From Streptomyces spororaveus (lineage in GTDB: Bacteria; Actinomycetota; Actinomycetes; Streptomycetales; Streptomycetaceae): a DNA stretch of 64,000 nt. A program made the translations under genes and the position numbers. How positions within the stretch are numbered: the stretch's first letter is position 1; each line of letters starts with the position of its first letter. Location: the NCBI RefSeq assembly GCF_016755875.1, contig NZ_BNED01000005.1:7143501-7207500 (forward strand). Direction: 5' to 3'. Below the pieces are notes generated by a model, which worked only from the letters and a program-made list of their open reading frames with translations, was not told where the DNA came from and did not search any database. This document shows, piece after piece, positions 17,416 to 25,575 of this stretch.

Positions 17416-18783
17416 ATGCCCGATCTTTCGAACATCGTCAAGGCGTACGACGTGCGTGGTGTCGTGCCGGACGAGTGGGACGAGTCCCTGGCCGAGCTGT
17501 TCGGTGCGGCGTTCGTGGAGGTCGTTCCCGCCGCGGCGATCGTGATCGGTCATGACATGCGGCCTTCGTCGCCGGGTCTGTCGGCTGCGTTCGCGCGGGG
17601 TGCGGCGGCGCGTGGTGTGGACGTGACGCTGATCGGGCTGTGCTCGACGGATCAGCTGTACTACGCGTCGGGTTCGCTGGGTCTGCCGGGTGCGATGTTC
17701 ACGGCGTCGCACAATCCGGCGCAGTACAACGGCATCAAGCTGTGTCGTGCGGGTGCTGCTCCGGTGGGTCAGGACACGGGTCTGTCGCAGATCCGTGAGC
17801 TGGTCGAGACGTGGTCGGACGAGGGTGCTCCGGCCGTTCCGGCGGGCACGGTGGCGGGTTCGGTCACGGAGCTGGACTCCCTGCCCGGCTATGCCGCGCA
17901 CCTGAAGGGTCTGGTGGACGTGGCGTCGATCCGTCCGCTGAAGGTGGTGGTGGACGCGGGCAACGGCATGGGCGGTCACACGGTCCCGACGGTGTTCGAG
18001 GGTCTGCCGCTGGACGTGGTTCCGATGTATTTCGAGCTGGACGGGACGTTCCCGAACCACGAGGCGAATCCGCTGGATCCGAAGAACGTGGTGGATCTGC
18101 AGGCGCGGGTGCTGGCGGAGGGTGCGGATCTGGGTATCGCGTTCGACGGTGACGCGGACCGCTGCTTCATCGTGGACGAGCGGGGTGTGGGTGTTTCGCC
18201 GTCGGCGATCACGGCGTTGGTCGCGGCGCGTGAGCTGGGCCGTCATGGCGGGTCGGGCACGGTGATCCACAATCTGATCACGTCGTGGTCGGTGCCGGAG
18301 GTCGTGCGTGAGAACGGCGGGACGCCGGTGCGTACCCGGGTGGGTCATTCCTTCATCAAGGAGGAGATGGCGAAGACGGGTGCGATCTTCGGTGGTGAGC
18401 ACTCGGCGCACTATTACTTCAAGGATTTCTGGAACGCGGACACGGGCATGCTGGCGGCGCTGCACGTGCTGGCGGCGCTGGGTGGTCAGGAGGGTCCGTT
18501 GTCGGCGCTGGTGGCCTCCTATGACCGGTATGCGGGTTCGGGGGAGATCAACTCGACGGTCGCGGACCAGGCCGGGCGTCTGGCGGCGGTGAGCGAGACC
18601 TACGGCGGCGCGGAGGGTGTCACGCTGGACGAGCTCGACGGCCTGACCGTGACCGCTGAGGACTGGTGGTTCAACGTCCGTGCCTCGAACACCGAGCCGT
18701 TGCTGCGTTTGAACGTGGAGGCTCGTGACGAGGCCACCCTGGCCAAGGTCCGCGACGAGGTCCTGGCCCTCATCCGCGCCTGA
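17416..18783 (+). CDS. manB: Phosphomannomutase/phosphoglucomutase
   Basis: A 455-residue alpha-D-phosphohexomutase that interconverts hexose 6- and 1-phosphates, feeding NDP-sugar synthesis. Phosphoserine Ser98 lies in the motif TASHNP. IAFDGDADRCFIVDE is the Mg-binding loop, GGEHSAHYYFKDFWNAD the sugar-binding loop, and RASNTEPLLRLNVEA the phosphate-binding loop; all are intact. ATG 17416 has GAAGGAG 5 nt upstream. Codon choice is odd for the window: many GGT, CGT and TTG/CTG mixtures, much like the two DHA2 transporter genes. Its neighbours suggest it supplies sugar phosphate for GalU and the sugar operon downstream. Confidence 0.93.
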   Translation: MPDLSNIVKAYDVRGVVPDEWDESLAELFGAAFVEVVPAAAIVIGHDMRPSSPGLSAAFARGAAARGVDVTLIGLCSTDQLYYASGSLGLPGAMFTASHNPAQYNGIKLCRAGAAPVGQDTGLSQIRELVETWSDEGAPAVPAGTVAGSVTELDSLPGYAAHLKGLVDVASIRPLKVVVDAGNGMGGHTVPTVFEGLPLDVVPMYFELDGTFPNHEANPLDPKNVVDLQARVLAEGADLGIAFDGDADRCFIVDERGVGVSPSAITALVAARELGRHGGSGTVIHNLITSWSVPEVVRENGGTPVRTRVGHSFIKEEMAKTGAIFGGEHSAHYYFKDFWNADTGMLAALHVLAALGGQEGPLSALVASYDRYAGSGEINSTVADQAGRLAAVSETYGGAEGVTLDELDGLTVTAEDWWFNVRASNTEPLLRLNVEARDEATLAKVRDEVLALIRA

Positions 18784-18827
18784 CGCGCTCCCGCGCCGGG
18801 TCACACCCGGCCCCGCCGGCGTTTGAG

Positions 18828-18884
18828 GCGCGGGTCCGGGCGGGGCCCGGTGCCCGGCGGAGCCGGGTTCCCCCGGACCCGCGC
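18828..18884. terminator. Convergent terminator between manB and the transposase-like gene
   Basis: Perfect 13-bp arms GCGCGGGTCCGGG / CCCGGACCCGCGC enclose a 31-nt GC-rich region that can itself fold (CCGG-rich). It is preceded by the GCGTTTGAGGC tract common near Streptomyces terminators. Confidence 0.7.
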
Positions 18885-18888
18885 CCGC

Positions 18889-20106
18889 TCAGGCGGACCG
18901 CCGCCCACGCTCCTCCCGCTCCCGCTCCCGCGCTCGCCCCGGCACCGCATACGCATACGCGTACGCCGCCGACATCAGCGTCATGTGGTGGTGCCAGCCC
19001 GGGAAGGACCGGCCCTCGAAGTCGAGGAGGCCGAACTCGTCGGCCAGCGAGCCGAGCACGGCGGTGGACCGGGCCGAGAGCCGCACCAGGTGCAGCAGGT
19101 CGTCCATCCGGTGGCGGTTCATGTTGGTGAGCCAGACGGGCCCGCCGCCCCGTCGGCCCGGCCGCCGTTCACCGAAGAGCCGGTAGATCTGCTGCGTCCC
19201 CCGCCCCGCCGGGTCCCCGTCCGGCAGCCCGACCAGCGCCGAGTGGATACGCTGCCGCTGCGGTCGCACGGCGGGGCCGGCGAGTGGTGTGGTGTACGGG
19301 TGGCTGGTGTTGCCCAGGCGGGCGAAGTCGCCCGCGGTGGTCTCGCCGCGCCCCGGCGTGCGCGCGGGATCCACACCGTGGTTCAGGGCGGCGGTGCGGA
19401 CCGCGAGGGTCGGCGGTACGGAGACCAGGAAGTCGTGGCCGCGGCGGCCGAGTACGCCGATCAGCGCGGCGGCACCGCCGAGGCGGCTGAAGTCGGCGAC
19501 CACGGGGGGACGCGCCGACGAGGTGCGGGCGGCGATCGAGTCGACGAGCTCCAGTACGAGGGCTTCCGGGGTCTGGTGGACGGCCTCGGGGGAGATGCGC
19601 GCCCGGCGGCGCAGGACGGGATCCGCCACCCAGGCCTCGGGAAGTGCCAGCCGCCAGTCGACGGGCACGCTCATGCCGTCGAGGGACAGGAAGAGGCAGA
19701 AGCCCAACTGGCAGTTGACGATGCGCCCGGCGACCGGGTCGAAGCGGCGGTGCACACCCACCGAGTGCTCGCCGCGTTTGGGGAAGCACACCTGCCCGAT
19801 CGTCCAGGCCCGGACGGGGTGGCGCTCCTCCACCCAGCGCAGCAGTTCGGTGCGGGCCGGATTCCAGTCCCAGGGGCTCGCGTTGATGAACTGCTGCAGG
19901 GACTGGGAGGCGGTCGGCGACTCGGTGACGGACGCCGCGAGCCTGCGTACGGACTTCTTCCCCGGGGTGGTGAGCAGTCCCTGCAGGTAGACCCGGGCCC
20001 AGCGGCGCTGATCGGCTCTCGGTAAGTGACCGAAGAGGCGTTCCGTGAAGCCGGCCAGGGCGGTGTCACCGGCAGTCAGGGATCTGGTCCTCGTCCGTGT
20101 CGTCAT
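18889..20106 (-). CDS. IS701-family transposase-like protein under an ARE-like operator
   Basis: A 405-residue DDE-type protein related to IS701 transposases. Candidate catalytic residues are the Asp of FLSLDGMSVPVDW, the Asp of VVADFSRLGG (usual family motif VADxxYG), and the Glu of FEGRSFPGWHHHMTLM, the normal IS701 glutamate motif. The C-terminus ends in an Arg/Glu repeat (AREREREERGRRSA). ATG 20106 has GGAGGGGGAG a few nt upstream; longer reading would cross the operator. I find no terminal inverted repeats or target duplication around it, and it is divergent from a GBL-receptor-like gene. That suggests a resident, perhaps domesticated, gene rather than a fresh insertion. Confidence 0.8.
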   Translation of the reverse strand: MTTRTRTRSLTAGDTALAGFTERLFGHLPRADQRRWARVYLQGLLTTPGKKSVRRLAASVTESPTASQSLQQFINASPWDWNPARTELLRWVEERHPVRAWTIGQVCFPKRGEHSVGVHRRFDPVAGRIVNCQLGFCLFLSLDGMSVPVDWRLALPEAWVADPVLRRRARISPEAVHQTPEALVLELVDSIAARTSSARPPVVADFSRLGGAAALIGVLGRRGHDFLVSVPPTLAVRTAALNHGVDPARTPGRGETTAGDFARLGNTSHPYTTPLAGPAVRPQRQRIHSALVGLPDGDPAGRGTQQIYRLFGERRPGRRGGGPVWLTNMNRHRMDDLLHLVRLSARSTAVLGSLADEFGLLDFEGRSFPGWHHHMTLMSAAYAYAYAVPGRAREREREERGRRSA

Positions 20107-20157
20107 CTGTCTCCCCCTCCACTGCGGACGTCGGCGTGCGCCGTCGGTAGTACTCAT

Positions 20158-20185
20158 AGAATACAGAACGTTCGTTTTTTTTCTA
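20158..20185. promoter_or_regulatory. ARE-like GBL-receptor operator (site 2)
   Basis: The site runs AGAATACAGAACG then TTCGTTTTTTTTCTA. It fits the ARE pattern (ATAC at the left, CG-TTT-TTT at the right) better than site 1 and shares 12 identical bases with it. It sits ~52 bp before the transposase-like gene and covers a TATTCT -10-like hexamer on that strand; the other side faces the second TetR gene. Confidence 0.75.
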
Positions 20186-20409
20186 GCGAACCCGTGGCGC
20201 CCCGCCCACGACTTCGGCACGTTGGATGCGGAGGTCTGCGGCGTCCGTGCGGGGGCCGTACCCGGCCACCCGCAGGAGGGCAGGTCATGGGCGCTTCTTC
20301 GTCAAGTCGGCGTTGTCGGCGTCCGGCGCCGGGGCGACGCTGGAGGTCGCCACCTCCGTGCGGGGCGCAATGGCGAGTGAGGAACGACCTGGATGGCAGT
20401 GATAGTGCA

Positions 20410-21018
20410 GTGGTGAAGCAAGAGCGCGGCGTACGCACCCGTAATCATCTGATCTCGGTGGCCGCCGCTGAATTCGACCGCAATGGGTACGACGGGACCT
20501 CGCTTTCCCGGCTGAGCCGCTCCGCCGGAATTTCGATCGGAGCCCTCACCTTTCATTTCGCAGCGAAAGGGGAGCTGGCTTCGGCCGTCGAGGATTCGGG
20601 GCGCGCCGCCACCCGCAGAGTGGTCGAGGGGGTGACCGCACGCGGTGGCCCGGCCCTGGACACCGTTTCCGCGCTGGTCCTCGCTCTCGGCCGGCTGATC
20701 GAGACGGACGCGGCCGTGCGCGCCGCGGCGCGGCTGACCCAGGAGCGGGTCGGTGCCGGACCCGACTGGTGCGGGTGCTGGCTCCCTGACGTCAAGGAAC
20801 TGCTGGAACAGGCCGCAGAGCAGGGCCAGCTGGACCCCGAGGTCGACCCCTGCCCCGTCACCCTGCTGACGGCGCATCTGGTGGGCGGCGCCGTCACCCG
20901 GGTGCGCCGGGGGCGGGGCGAGGGCCCCGGTGCGGTCACCGGTGAGCTCAGGGAGCTGTGGCGGCTCGTCCGGCGGGGCATCGCCGCCGTTCCGGCGGAC
21001 CCGGAAATGCCCAAGTAG
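20410..21018 (+). CDS. GBL-receptor-like TetR regulator (possible pseudo-receptor)
   Basis: About 202 residues. The N-terminus VVKQERGVRTRNHLISVAAA followed by GYDGTSLSRLSRSAGISIGA and LTFHFAAKGELASAV is typical of the ScbR/ScbR2 class. The C-terminal pocket (WLPDVKELLEQAAEQGQL and HLVGGAVTRVRRG) is divergent from the receptor at 15631, like pseudo-GBL receptors that bind antibiotics instead. The start is uncertain. GTG 20410 (or 20413) gives the family N-terminus but lacks a good ribosome-binding site. ATG 20287, behind AGGAGGG, would add 41 low-complexity residues. The ARE-like site upstream suggests cross-regulation with the first receptor. Confidence 0.82.
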   Translation: MVKQERGVRTRNHLISVAAAEFDRNGYDGTSLSRLSRSAGISIGALTFHFAAKGELASAVEDSGRAATRRVVEGVTARGGPALDTVSALVLALGRLIETDAAVRAAARLTQERVGAGPDWCGCWLPDVKELLEQAAEQGQLDPEVDPCPVTLLTAHLVGGAVTRVRRGRGEGPGAVTGELRELWRLVRRGIAAVPADPEMPK

Positions 21019-21075
21019 GAAGAAAGGCCGGCTCGTTCAAGCCGAGGGGGCGCCGGGAGCTTTACCGTCGGTGGC

Positions 21076-21981
21076 ATGAATTCCACACCTCACCGGATAA
21101 CCAAAGCAGTGATCCCCGCCGCGGGACTCGGAACGCGATTCCTCCCGCTGACCAAGGCCACCCCGAAGGAAATGCTTCCGGTGGTCGACAAGCCGGCCAT
21201 CCAGTACGTGGTGGAAGAGGCCGTCGCGGCGGGGATGTCCGACATCCTCATGGTCACCGGACGCAACAAGCGCCCCCTGGAAGACCACTTCGACCGCAAC
21301 TACGAGCTGGAGGAGGCGCTCCAGCGCCGGGGTGATCAGGACAAACTCCGAAGCGTCTGCGCCTCCACCGAACTCGCCGACATCCACTACGTGCGCCAGC
21401 GCGACCCCAAGGGCCTCGGGCACGCCGTCCTGTGCGCCGCTCCCCACGTCGGCCGGGAGCCCTTCGCCGTCCTCCTGGCCGACGACCTGATCGACCCCCG
21501 CGACCCCCTGCTCGCCCGGATGGCCGAGGTGCGGGAACGGTTCGGCGGCAGTGTGGTGGCCCTCATGGAGGTGGATCCGCAGGCGATCCACCTGTACGGA
21601 TGCGCCGCGGTGGAGGACTCGGCGGGCGCCGACGGCGTGCGCATCACGGAGCTGGTGGAGAAGCCGGAACCCGGCACCGCGCCCAGCAACCTGGCCGTCA
21701 TAGGCCGCTACCTCCTCGACCCCGAGATCTTCGAGGTCCTGCGGAACACCGACCCCGGACGCGGCGGAGAGATCCAGCTCACGGACGCGCTGCGCGCGCT
21801 GGTCCGGGCCGGACGCCCCGTGCACGGCGTCGTCTTCTCCGGCCGGCGCTACGACACCGGGGACCGCGCCGAGTACCTGCGCGCGACGGTCCGGCTCGCC
21901 TGCGAGCGCCCGGACCTGGGCCCCGAATTCCTGTCCTGGCTAAGGGACTTCGTGCGGTCGGAAGAGCTCGTGGGGGTCTGA
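21076..21981 (+). CDS. galU: UTP-glucose-1-phosphate uridylyltransferase
   Basis: A 301-residue GalU that makes UDP-glucose from UTP and glucose-1-phosphate. The nucleotide-binding signature AVIPAAGLGTRFLPLTKATP leads directly into KEMLPVVDKPAIQYVVEEA. The Mg/sugar site follows in FAVLLADDLID, and the C-terminal GGEIQLTDALRAL and YDTGDRAEYL are standard. It lies 57 bp after the TetR gene, in the same direction. With manB on one side and wecB in the operon downstream, it is likely a dedicated pathway copy, not the housekeeping enzyme, though this needs a genome-wide count. Confidence 0.93.
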   Translation: MNSTPHRITKAVIPAAGLGTRFLPLTKATPKEMLPVVDKPAIQYVVEEAVAAGMSDILMVTGRNKRPLEDHFDRNYELEEALQRRGDQDKLRSVCASTELADIHYVRQRDPKGLGHAVLCAAPHVGREPFAVLLADDLIDPRDPLLARMAEVRERFGGSVVALMEVDPQAIHLYGCAAVEDSAGADGVRITELVEKPEPGTAPSNLAVIGRYLLDPEIFEVLRNTDPGRGGEIQLTDALRALVRAGRPVHGVVFSGRRYDTGDRAEYLRATVRLACERPDLGPEFLSWLRDFVRSEELVGV

Positions 21982-21990
21982 GTGCCGCCC

Positions 21991-22025
21991 GGTGGGCGAC
22001 CGGGCAACTTCCGCGGTCGCCCACC
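21991..22025 (+). terminator. Terminator of galU
   Basis: Perfect 12-bp arms GGTGGGCGACCG / CGGTCGCCCACC with an 11-nt loop, 10 bp past the galU stop. Confidence 0.85.
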
Positions 22026-22085
22026 CCACCTGGCACTTCCTCGCCAACTTGCCCAGATCTCAACGGGGTTGGCCCTCTACGTTGG

Positions 22086-22109
22086 TTACCGAACGGTAAT
22101 TACGTAATT
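22086..22109. promoter_or_regulatory. Two adjoining palindromes upstream of the StrR-family gene
   Basis: TTACCG-aa-CGGTAA (22086-22099) overlaps the perfect 12-bp palindrome AATTACGTAATT (22098-22109). The pair forms an AT-rich island in GC-rich DNA, 72 bp before the StrR-family start codon. It looks like an operator for a dimeric regulator. It does not match the StrR consensus or the ARE-like sites in this window. Confidence 0.55.
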
Positions 22110-22180
22110 TCTTCCCCGGGGCCGCTCCACCGAACGGAGCGGCGCCCGAAGCGCCGAGTGCACAGAAGGAGGTGAACTTC

Positions 22181-23152
22181 ATGGACAAGCCGAACCCGCG
22201 GCCCGCGACGGCGCCCCCCGACGTCGCGGCCGAGGTACCGGTCGGCGCACTGCTCGCCGCGGATTCCCCCCGCACCGTCCAGGTGGACGAGAGTCACGCA
22301 CAGGCCCTCGCCCACTCCGGCCGGACGCTGCCGCCGCTGCTGGTGCACCGCCCCACCATGCGGATCATCGACGGCACGCACCGGTTGCGGGCCGCCGTGC
22401 TGCGCGGGCAGGACACGGTGCACGTGACGTACTTCGACGGCAGCGCCGAGGACGCGTTCGTGCTCTCGGTCGAGGCCAACATCAGTCACGGGCTCCCGCT
22501 GACCCACACGGAACGGACCGCGGCGGCGCTACGGATCCTGCGCTCCCACCCGGACTGGTCCGACCGCGGAATCGCGCGGCGGACCGGCCTGGCGGGCAAG
22601 ACCGTCGGGGCACTGCGGCGCCGTGAGGTCCCGGGGCCCGCCCCACCGGGCCGCGTCGGCCAGGACGGCCGCGTCCGGCCGGCCGATCCCGTCCGCGGCC
22701 GGGAGGAGGCGGCCCGGCTGCTGGCAGGCCGTCCCACCGCGTCGCTGCGGCAGATCGCACGGGAGGCGGGCATCGCGCCCTCGACCGTACGGGACGTACG
22801 GCGCCGGATCGGAGCGGGCGCCGATCCCGTACCGGCCGCCCAGCGGCGCGCCGGGACCACCCCGGCCCCCGCACCGCCCCGGGGACCCGCCCGGGTCCGG
22901 GGGCAGCCACTGCCCGCCCTGGTCACCAGCCTGTGCAAGGACCCCCTGCTCAGGCTGAGCGACGCGGGAAGGCTCCTGCTGCGCATGCTCGACCTCCAGG
23001 TGAGCGGACTGCGCCAGTGGGAGCGGATCGTCGCCGCGATACCCCCGTACCGCGTGGAGACGGCGGCCGCCGCGGCCGCCCAGTGCGCACGGGACTGGCA
23101 GGAACTGTCCGAAGAACTCCGGCGCCGTGCCTCGGCGCCGCCCCCTGCCTGA
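22181..23152 (+). CDS. StrR-family (ParB/KorB-like) pathway-specific transcriptional activator
   Basis: A 323-residue StrR-type regulator. The N-terminal ParB-like domain carries the family signature LPPLLVHRPTMRIIDGTHRL followed by RAAVLRG, then VEANISHGLPLTHTER and SHPDWSDRGIARRTGLAGKT, the helix-turn-helix. A second helix-turn-helix-like stretch, ASLRQIAREAGIAPSTVRDV, lies near residue 200. The C-terminal segment LLRLSDAGRLLLRMLD also fits. Relatives (StrR, NovG, Tei15) switch on aminoglycoside, aminocoumarin or glycopeptide clusters, often downstream of a GBL relay. ATG 22181 has GAAGGAGG 9 nt upstream. It is the best candidate activator of the genes to its right. Confidence 0.9.
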   Translation: MDKPNPRPATAPPDVAAEVPVGALLAADSPRTVQVDESHAQALAHSGRTLPPLLVHRPTMRIIDGTHRLRAAVLRGQDTVHVTYFDGSAEDAFVLSVEANISHGLPLTHTERTAAALRILRSHPDWSDRGIARRTGLAGKTVGALRRREVPGPAPPGRVGQDGRVRPADPVRGREEAARLLAGRPTASLRQIAREAGIAPSTVRDVRRRIGAGADPVPAAQRRAGTTPAPAPPRGPARVRGQPLPALVTSLCKDPLLRLSDAGRLLLRMLDLQVSGLRQWERIVAAIPPYRVETAAAAAAQCARDWQELSEELRRRASAPPPA

Positions 23153-23222
23153 GCCGGCTTCCCCGGCGAGTACCGGCCTTCGACCCGGAAGGCCTCAGTT
23201 GTGATCGAAAGGATGTATGGCG

Positions 23223-24665
23223 ATGTCGGTTGTCGAGGGAGCGCGTGTTGACGCGGGTGCAGGGGAGGGGGGAGGAGCCGAGGGGCCCGTTCGTCTGGAC
23301 GGGCGTCTGAAGTTGGTGTTGGTGGTGCTGCTGGTGGCGCAGTTCATGCTGGCGGTTGATTTCTCGATTCTGAACGTGGCGTTGCCGGTGATCGGTGACG
23401 GTCTCGGTTTCTCGTTGTCGAATCTGCAGTGGATCGCGACGTCGTTCGCGCTCTGCGCGGCTGGTTTCACGCTGTTGTTCGGTCGGGTGGCGGACCTGTT
23501 CGGTCGGCGCCGGCTGTTCCTGGTGGGGTTGGCGGTGCTGGGTCTGTCGTCGCTGGCGGGTGGTCTGGCGACGTCGCCGGAGATGCTGATCGCGGCGCGT
23601 GTGTTCCAGGGTCTGGCGACGGCCGCGGTGACTCCGGCGGGTCTGTCCCTGCTGACGACGTCGTTTCCCGAGGGGCCGTTGCGGCAGAAGGCTTTGGGTC
23701 TCAATGGTGCGCTGATGTCCGCGGGGTTCACGACGGGCGCGATTCTGGGTGGCGTCCTGACGGATCTGCTGTCGTGGCGGTGGGCGTTCTTCATCAACGT
23801 GCCGGTGGCTCTGGCGGTGCTGTTCATTGCTCCCACGGTGATCAAGGAGTCGCGTCCGCAGTCGCGTCCGAAGCTGGATGTTCCCGGTGCGACGGCGGTG
23901 ACGCTGGGTCTGCTGGCGTTGATCTACGGGTTGACGCAGGCGGGTGAGCACGGTTGGGGTTCGGGCAGTGCGCTGGGCTGGCTGGCGGCGGGTGTGGTGC
24001 TGCTGGTCGCTTTCTATGCGATCGAGGCGAAGTCGTCGGCTCCGCTGGTGCCGGTGTCGGTGTTGAAGAAGAAGACGGTGGCGTGGGGCAATATCGCGGG
24101 TCTGATCGCGTTCCTCACCGAGACCAGTCTGGTGTTCCTGATGACGCTGTATCTCCAGGAGGTGCTGGACTTCTCGCCGCTGACGGCCGGTCTGTCCTTC
24201 GGCGTCCTGGGTGTCGGTACGGTGATCGGCGGTTCGATCGCGCCTCGCGTGATCGGTGCGACCGGTACCCGCACGACGCTGATCGTGGGTGGTCTCCTCC
24301 AGGCGGTGGCGACGCTGAGTCTGGTGGCGCTGGGTGAGACGTCGGCGTCGATGTGGCTGCTGCTGGTCGCGACGTTCGCGGGTGGTATCGGCAACATGCT
24401 GGTGATCGTCGGGTTCATGGTGACCGCGACCACGGGTCTGCCGGACCACGAGCAGGGTATGGCCACCGGTCTGGCGACGATGACGCAGCAGGTCGGTATC
24501 ACGATGGGTACGCCGATCATGTCGGCGGTGGCCGCTGCCAACGCCGACATCCACGCGGGCATCACGACCGCGGTGATCGTGAACACGGCCATCGTCGTGG
24601 CCGGCATCCTCACCACCGTCCTCTTCCTCCGGAACAAGGCCGCGCGGACCCCCGCCGCCGGCTGA
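23223..24665 (+). CDS. DHA2-family (EmrB/QacA) 14-TM drug/metabolite exporter, copy 1
   Basis: A 480-residue proton-driven exporter in the cytoplasmic membrane. After a ~25-residue cytosolic lead come 14 predicted membrane spans. DHA2 signatures are present: QFMLAVDFSILNVALPVI (motif D1), GRVADLFGRRRLFLVG (motif A) and ALMSAGFTTGAILGGVL (motif C). ATG 23223 (MSVVEGARVD) matches the start of copy 2; ATG 23217 is possible. From 23286 to 24631 it is nearly identical to 34617-35962, apart from a 38-bp patch at 24263-24300 with 16 differences. Its place behind the StrR gene suggests export of the cluster's product. Confidence 0.9.
   Translation: MSVVEGARVDAGAGEGGGAEGPVRLDGRLKLVLVVLLVAQFMLAVDFSILNVALPVIGDGLGFSLSNLQWIATSFALCAAGFTLLFGRVADLFGRRRLFLVGLAVLGLSSLAGGLATSPEMLIAARVFQGLATAAVTPAGLSLLTTSFPEGPLRQKALGLNGALMSAGFTTGAILGGVLTDLLSWRWAFFINVPVALAVLFIAPTVIKESRPQSRPKLDVPGATAVTLGLLALIYGLTQAGEHGWGSGSALGWLAAGVVLLVAFYAIEAKSSAPLVPVSVLKKKTVAWGNIAGLIAFLTETSLVFLMTLYLQEVLDFSPLTAGLSFGVLGVGTVIGGSIAPRVIGATGTRTTLIVGGLLQAVATLSLVALGETSASMWLLLVATFAGGIGNMLVIVGFMVTATTGLPDHEQGMATGLATMTQQVGITMGTPIMSAVAAANADIHAGITTAVIVNTAIVVAGILTTVLFLRNKAARTPAAG
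23286..24631 (+). repeat. Long direct repeat, copy 1 (with 34617-35962)
   Basis: 1346 bp aligned at a constant offset of 11331 bp. Outside the patch 24263-24300 there are only six differences: 23828, 24008, 24348-24350 and 24449. Both copies lie inside exporter genes; flanking DNA is unrelated, so no mobile element ends mark the repeat. Confidence 0.93.
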
Positions 24666-24689
24666 CGGTTCCCGACCGAGGACCCCCCT

Positions 24690-24747
24690 GGAAGCGGCCC
24701 GGCACGGGCCGGTACCACCGGACCCCCGACCGTGCCGGGCCGCTTCC
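24690..24747 (+). terminator. Terminator after exporter copy 1
   Basis: Perfect 18-bp arms GGAAGCGGCCCGGCACGG / CCGTGCCGGGCCGCTTCC with a 22-nt loop, 24 bp past the stop. Confidence 0.85.
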
Positions 24748-24781
24748 CCCTTCCCAAGGTCTCCCCTCCTCAAGGAACGTG

Positions 24782-25567
24782 ATGGACCTCCGTATCGAAG
24801 ACCGCGTGTACCTCGTCACCGGCGCGTCGTCCGGAATCGGCGAGGCGACCGTCCGCCTCCTGGCCGCCGAAGGCGCCACCGTCGTCGGCGTCGCCCGCAA
24901 GCCCTGGAGCACCGAAGCCCTCGGCGACCGGGTCAGCACCGTCGCCGCCGACCTCACCGACCCCACCGCCGCCCGCCACGTGGCCGACACGGTCGTCGAA
25001 CGCCACGGCCGGCTCGACGGCCTCGTCAACAACGTCGGCGCGCTGGAGTCCCGTACCGGCTTCCTCGATGTGACCGACGAGCAGTGGAAGAGCACCTTCG
25101 AGGTCAACTTCCACTCCGCGGTCCGCATGACCCGCGCCGCCCTGCCCGCACTCCTCGACACCGGAGCGGGTGCCCTCGTACACATCGCGAGCGAGGCCGC
25201 CCGCTTCCCCGACCCGGGCATCGTCGACTACGCCGCCACCAAGACGGCGCTGCTGTCCCTCTCCAAGTCCCTCGCCGCGGAGTTCGGCGTACGCGGCGTG
25301 CGCTCCAACGTGGTCTCGCCCGGGCCGACCCGGACCGCGCTCTTCGACGCTCCCGGCGGCTTCGCCGAGCAGCTCGGCGAGCGGTTCGGCCTCCCGGCCG
25401 ACGAGGCCGTCGATCACTTCGTCCGTGAGGTACGCCGACTGCCCAGCGGCCGCATCGGTACGCCCGACGACGTCGCCGGCGTCATCGCCTACCTGCTCTC
25501 GCCCCTCGCGGGCCAGGTCACCGGCGCCGAGTGGAGCGTCGACGGCGGCGCCCTGCGACAGGTCTGA
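24782..25567 (+). CDS. Classical SDR-family oxidoreductase
   Basis: A 261-residue NAD(P)-dependent short-chain dehydrogenase. VYLVTGASSGIGEATV is the cofactor motif, GLVNNVGALE the NNxG motif, and VHIASEAARFPDPGIVDYAA then TKTAL supply the catalytic Ser, Tyr and Lys. SVDGGALRQV is the typical C-terminus. ATG 24782 has AAGGA 4 nt upstream. The DHA1 transporter starts 9 bp after its stop, so the two are surely one operon. It could oxidise or reduce a hydroxyl on a sugar or GBL-like intermediate; the substrate is not evident. Confidence 0.9.
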   Translation: MDLRIEDRVYLVTGASSGIGEATVRLLAAEGATVVGVARKPWSTEALGDRVSTVAADLTDPTAARHVADTVVERHGRLDGLVNNVGALESRTGFLDVTDEQWKSTFEVNFHSAVRMTRAALPALLDTGAGALVHIASEAARFPDPGIVDYAATKTALLSLSKSLAAEFGVRGVRSNVVSPGPTRTALFDAPGGFAEQLGERFGLPADEAVDHFVREVRRLPSGRIGTPDDVAGVIAYLLSPLAGQVTGAEWSVDGGALRQV

Positions 25568-25575
25568 CCGGGCCG

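Noticed and set aside
20107..20220. Longer start for the transposase-like gene
   Set aside because: It would cross the ARE-like operator, while ATG 20106 has a strong ribosome-binding site.
23178..23206. StrR-box-like pattern TTCGAC ... CAGTTG before exporter copy 1
   Set aside because: The half-sites are imperfect and 9 bp apart, not 11 as in the StrR consensus; too weak to list.
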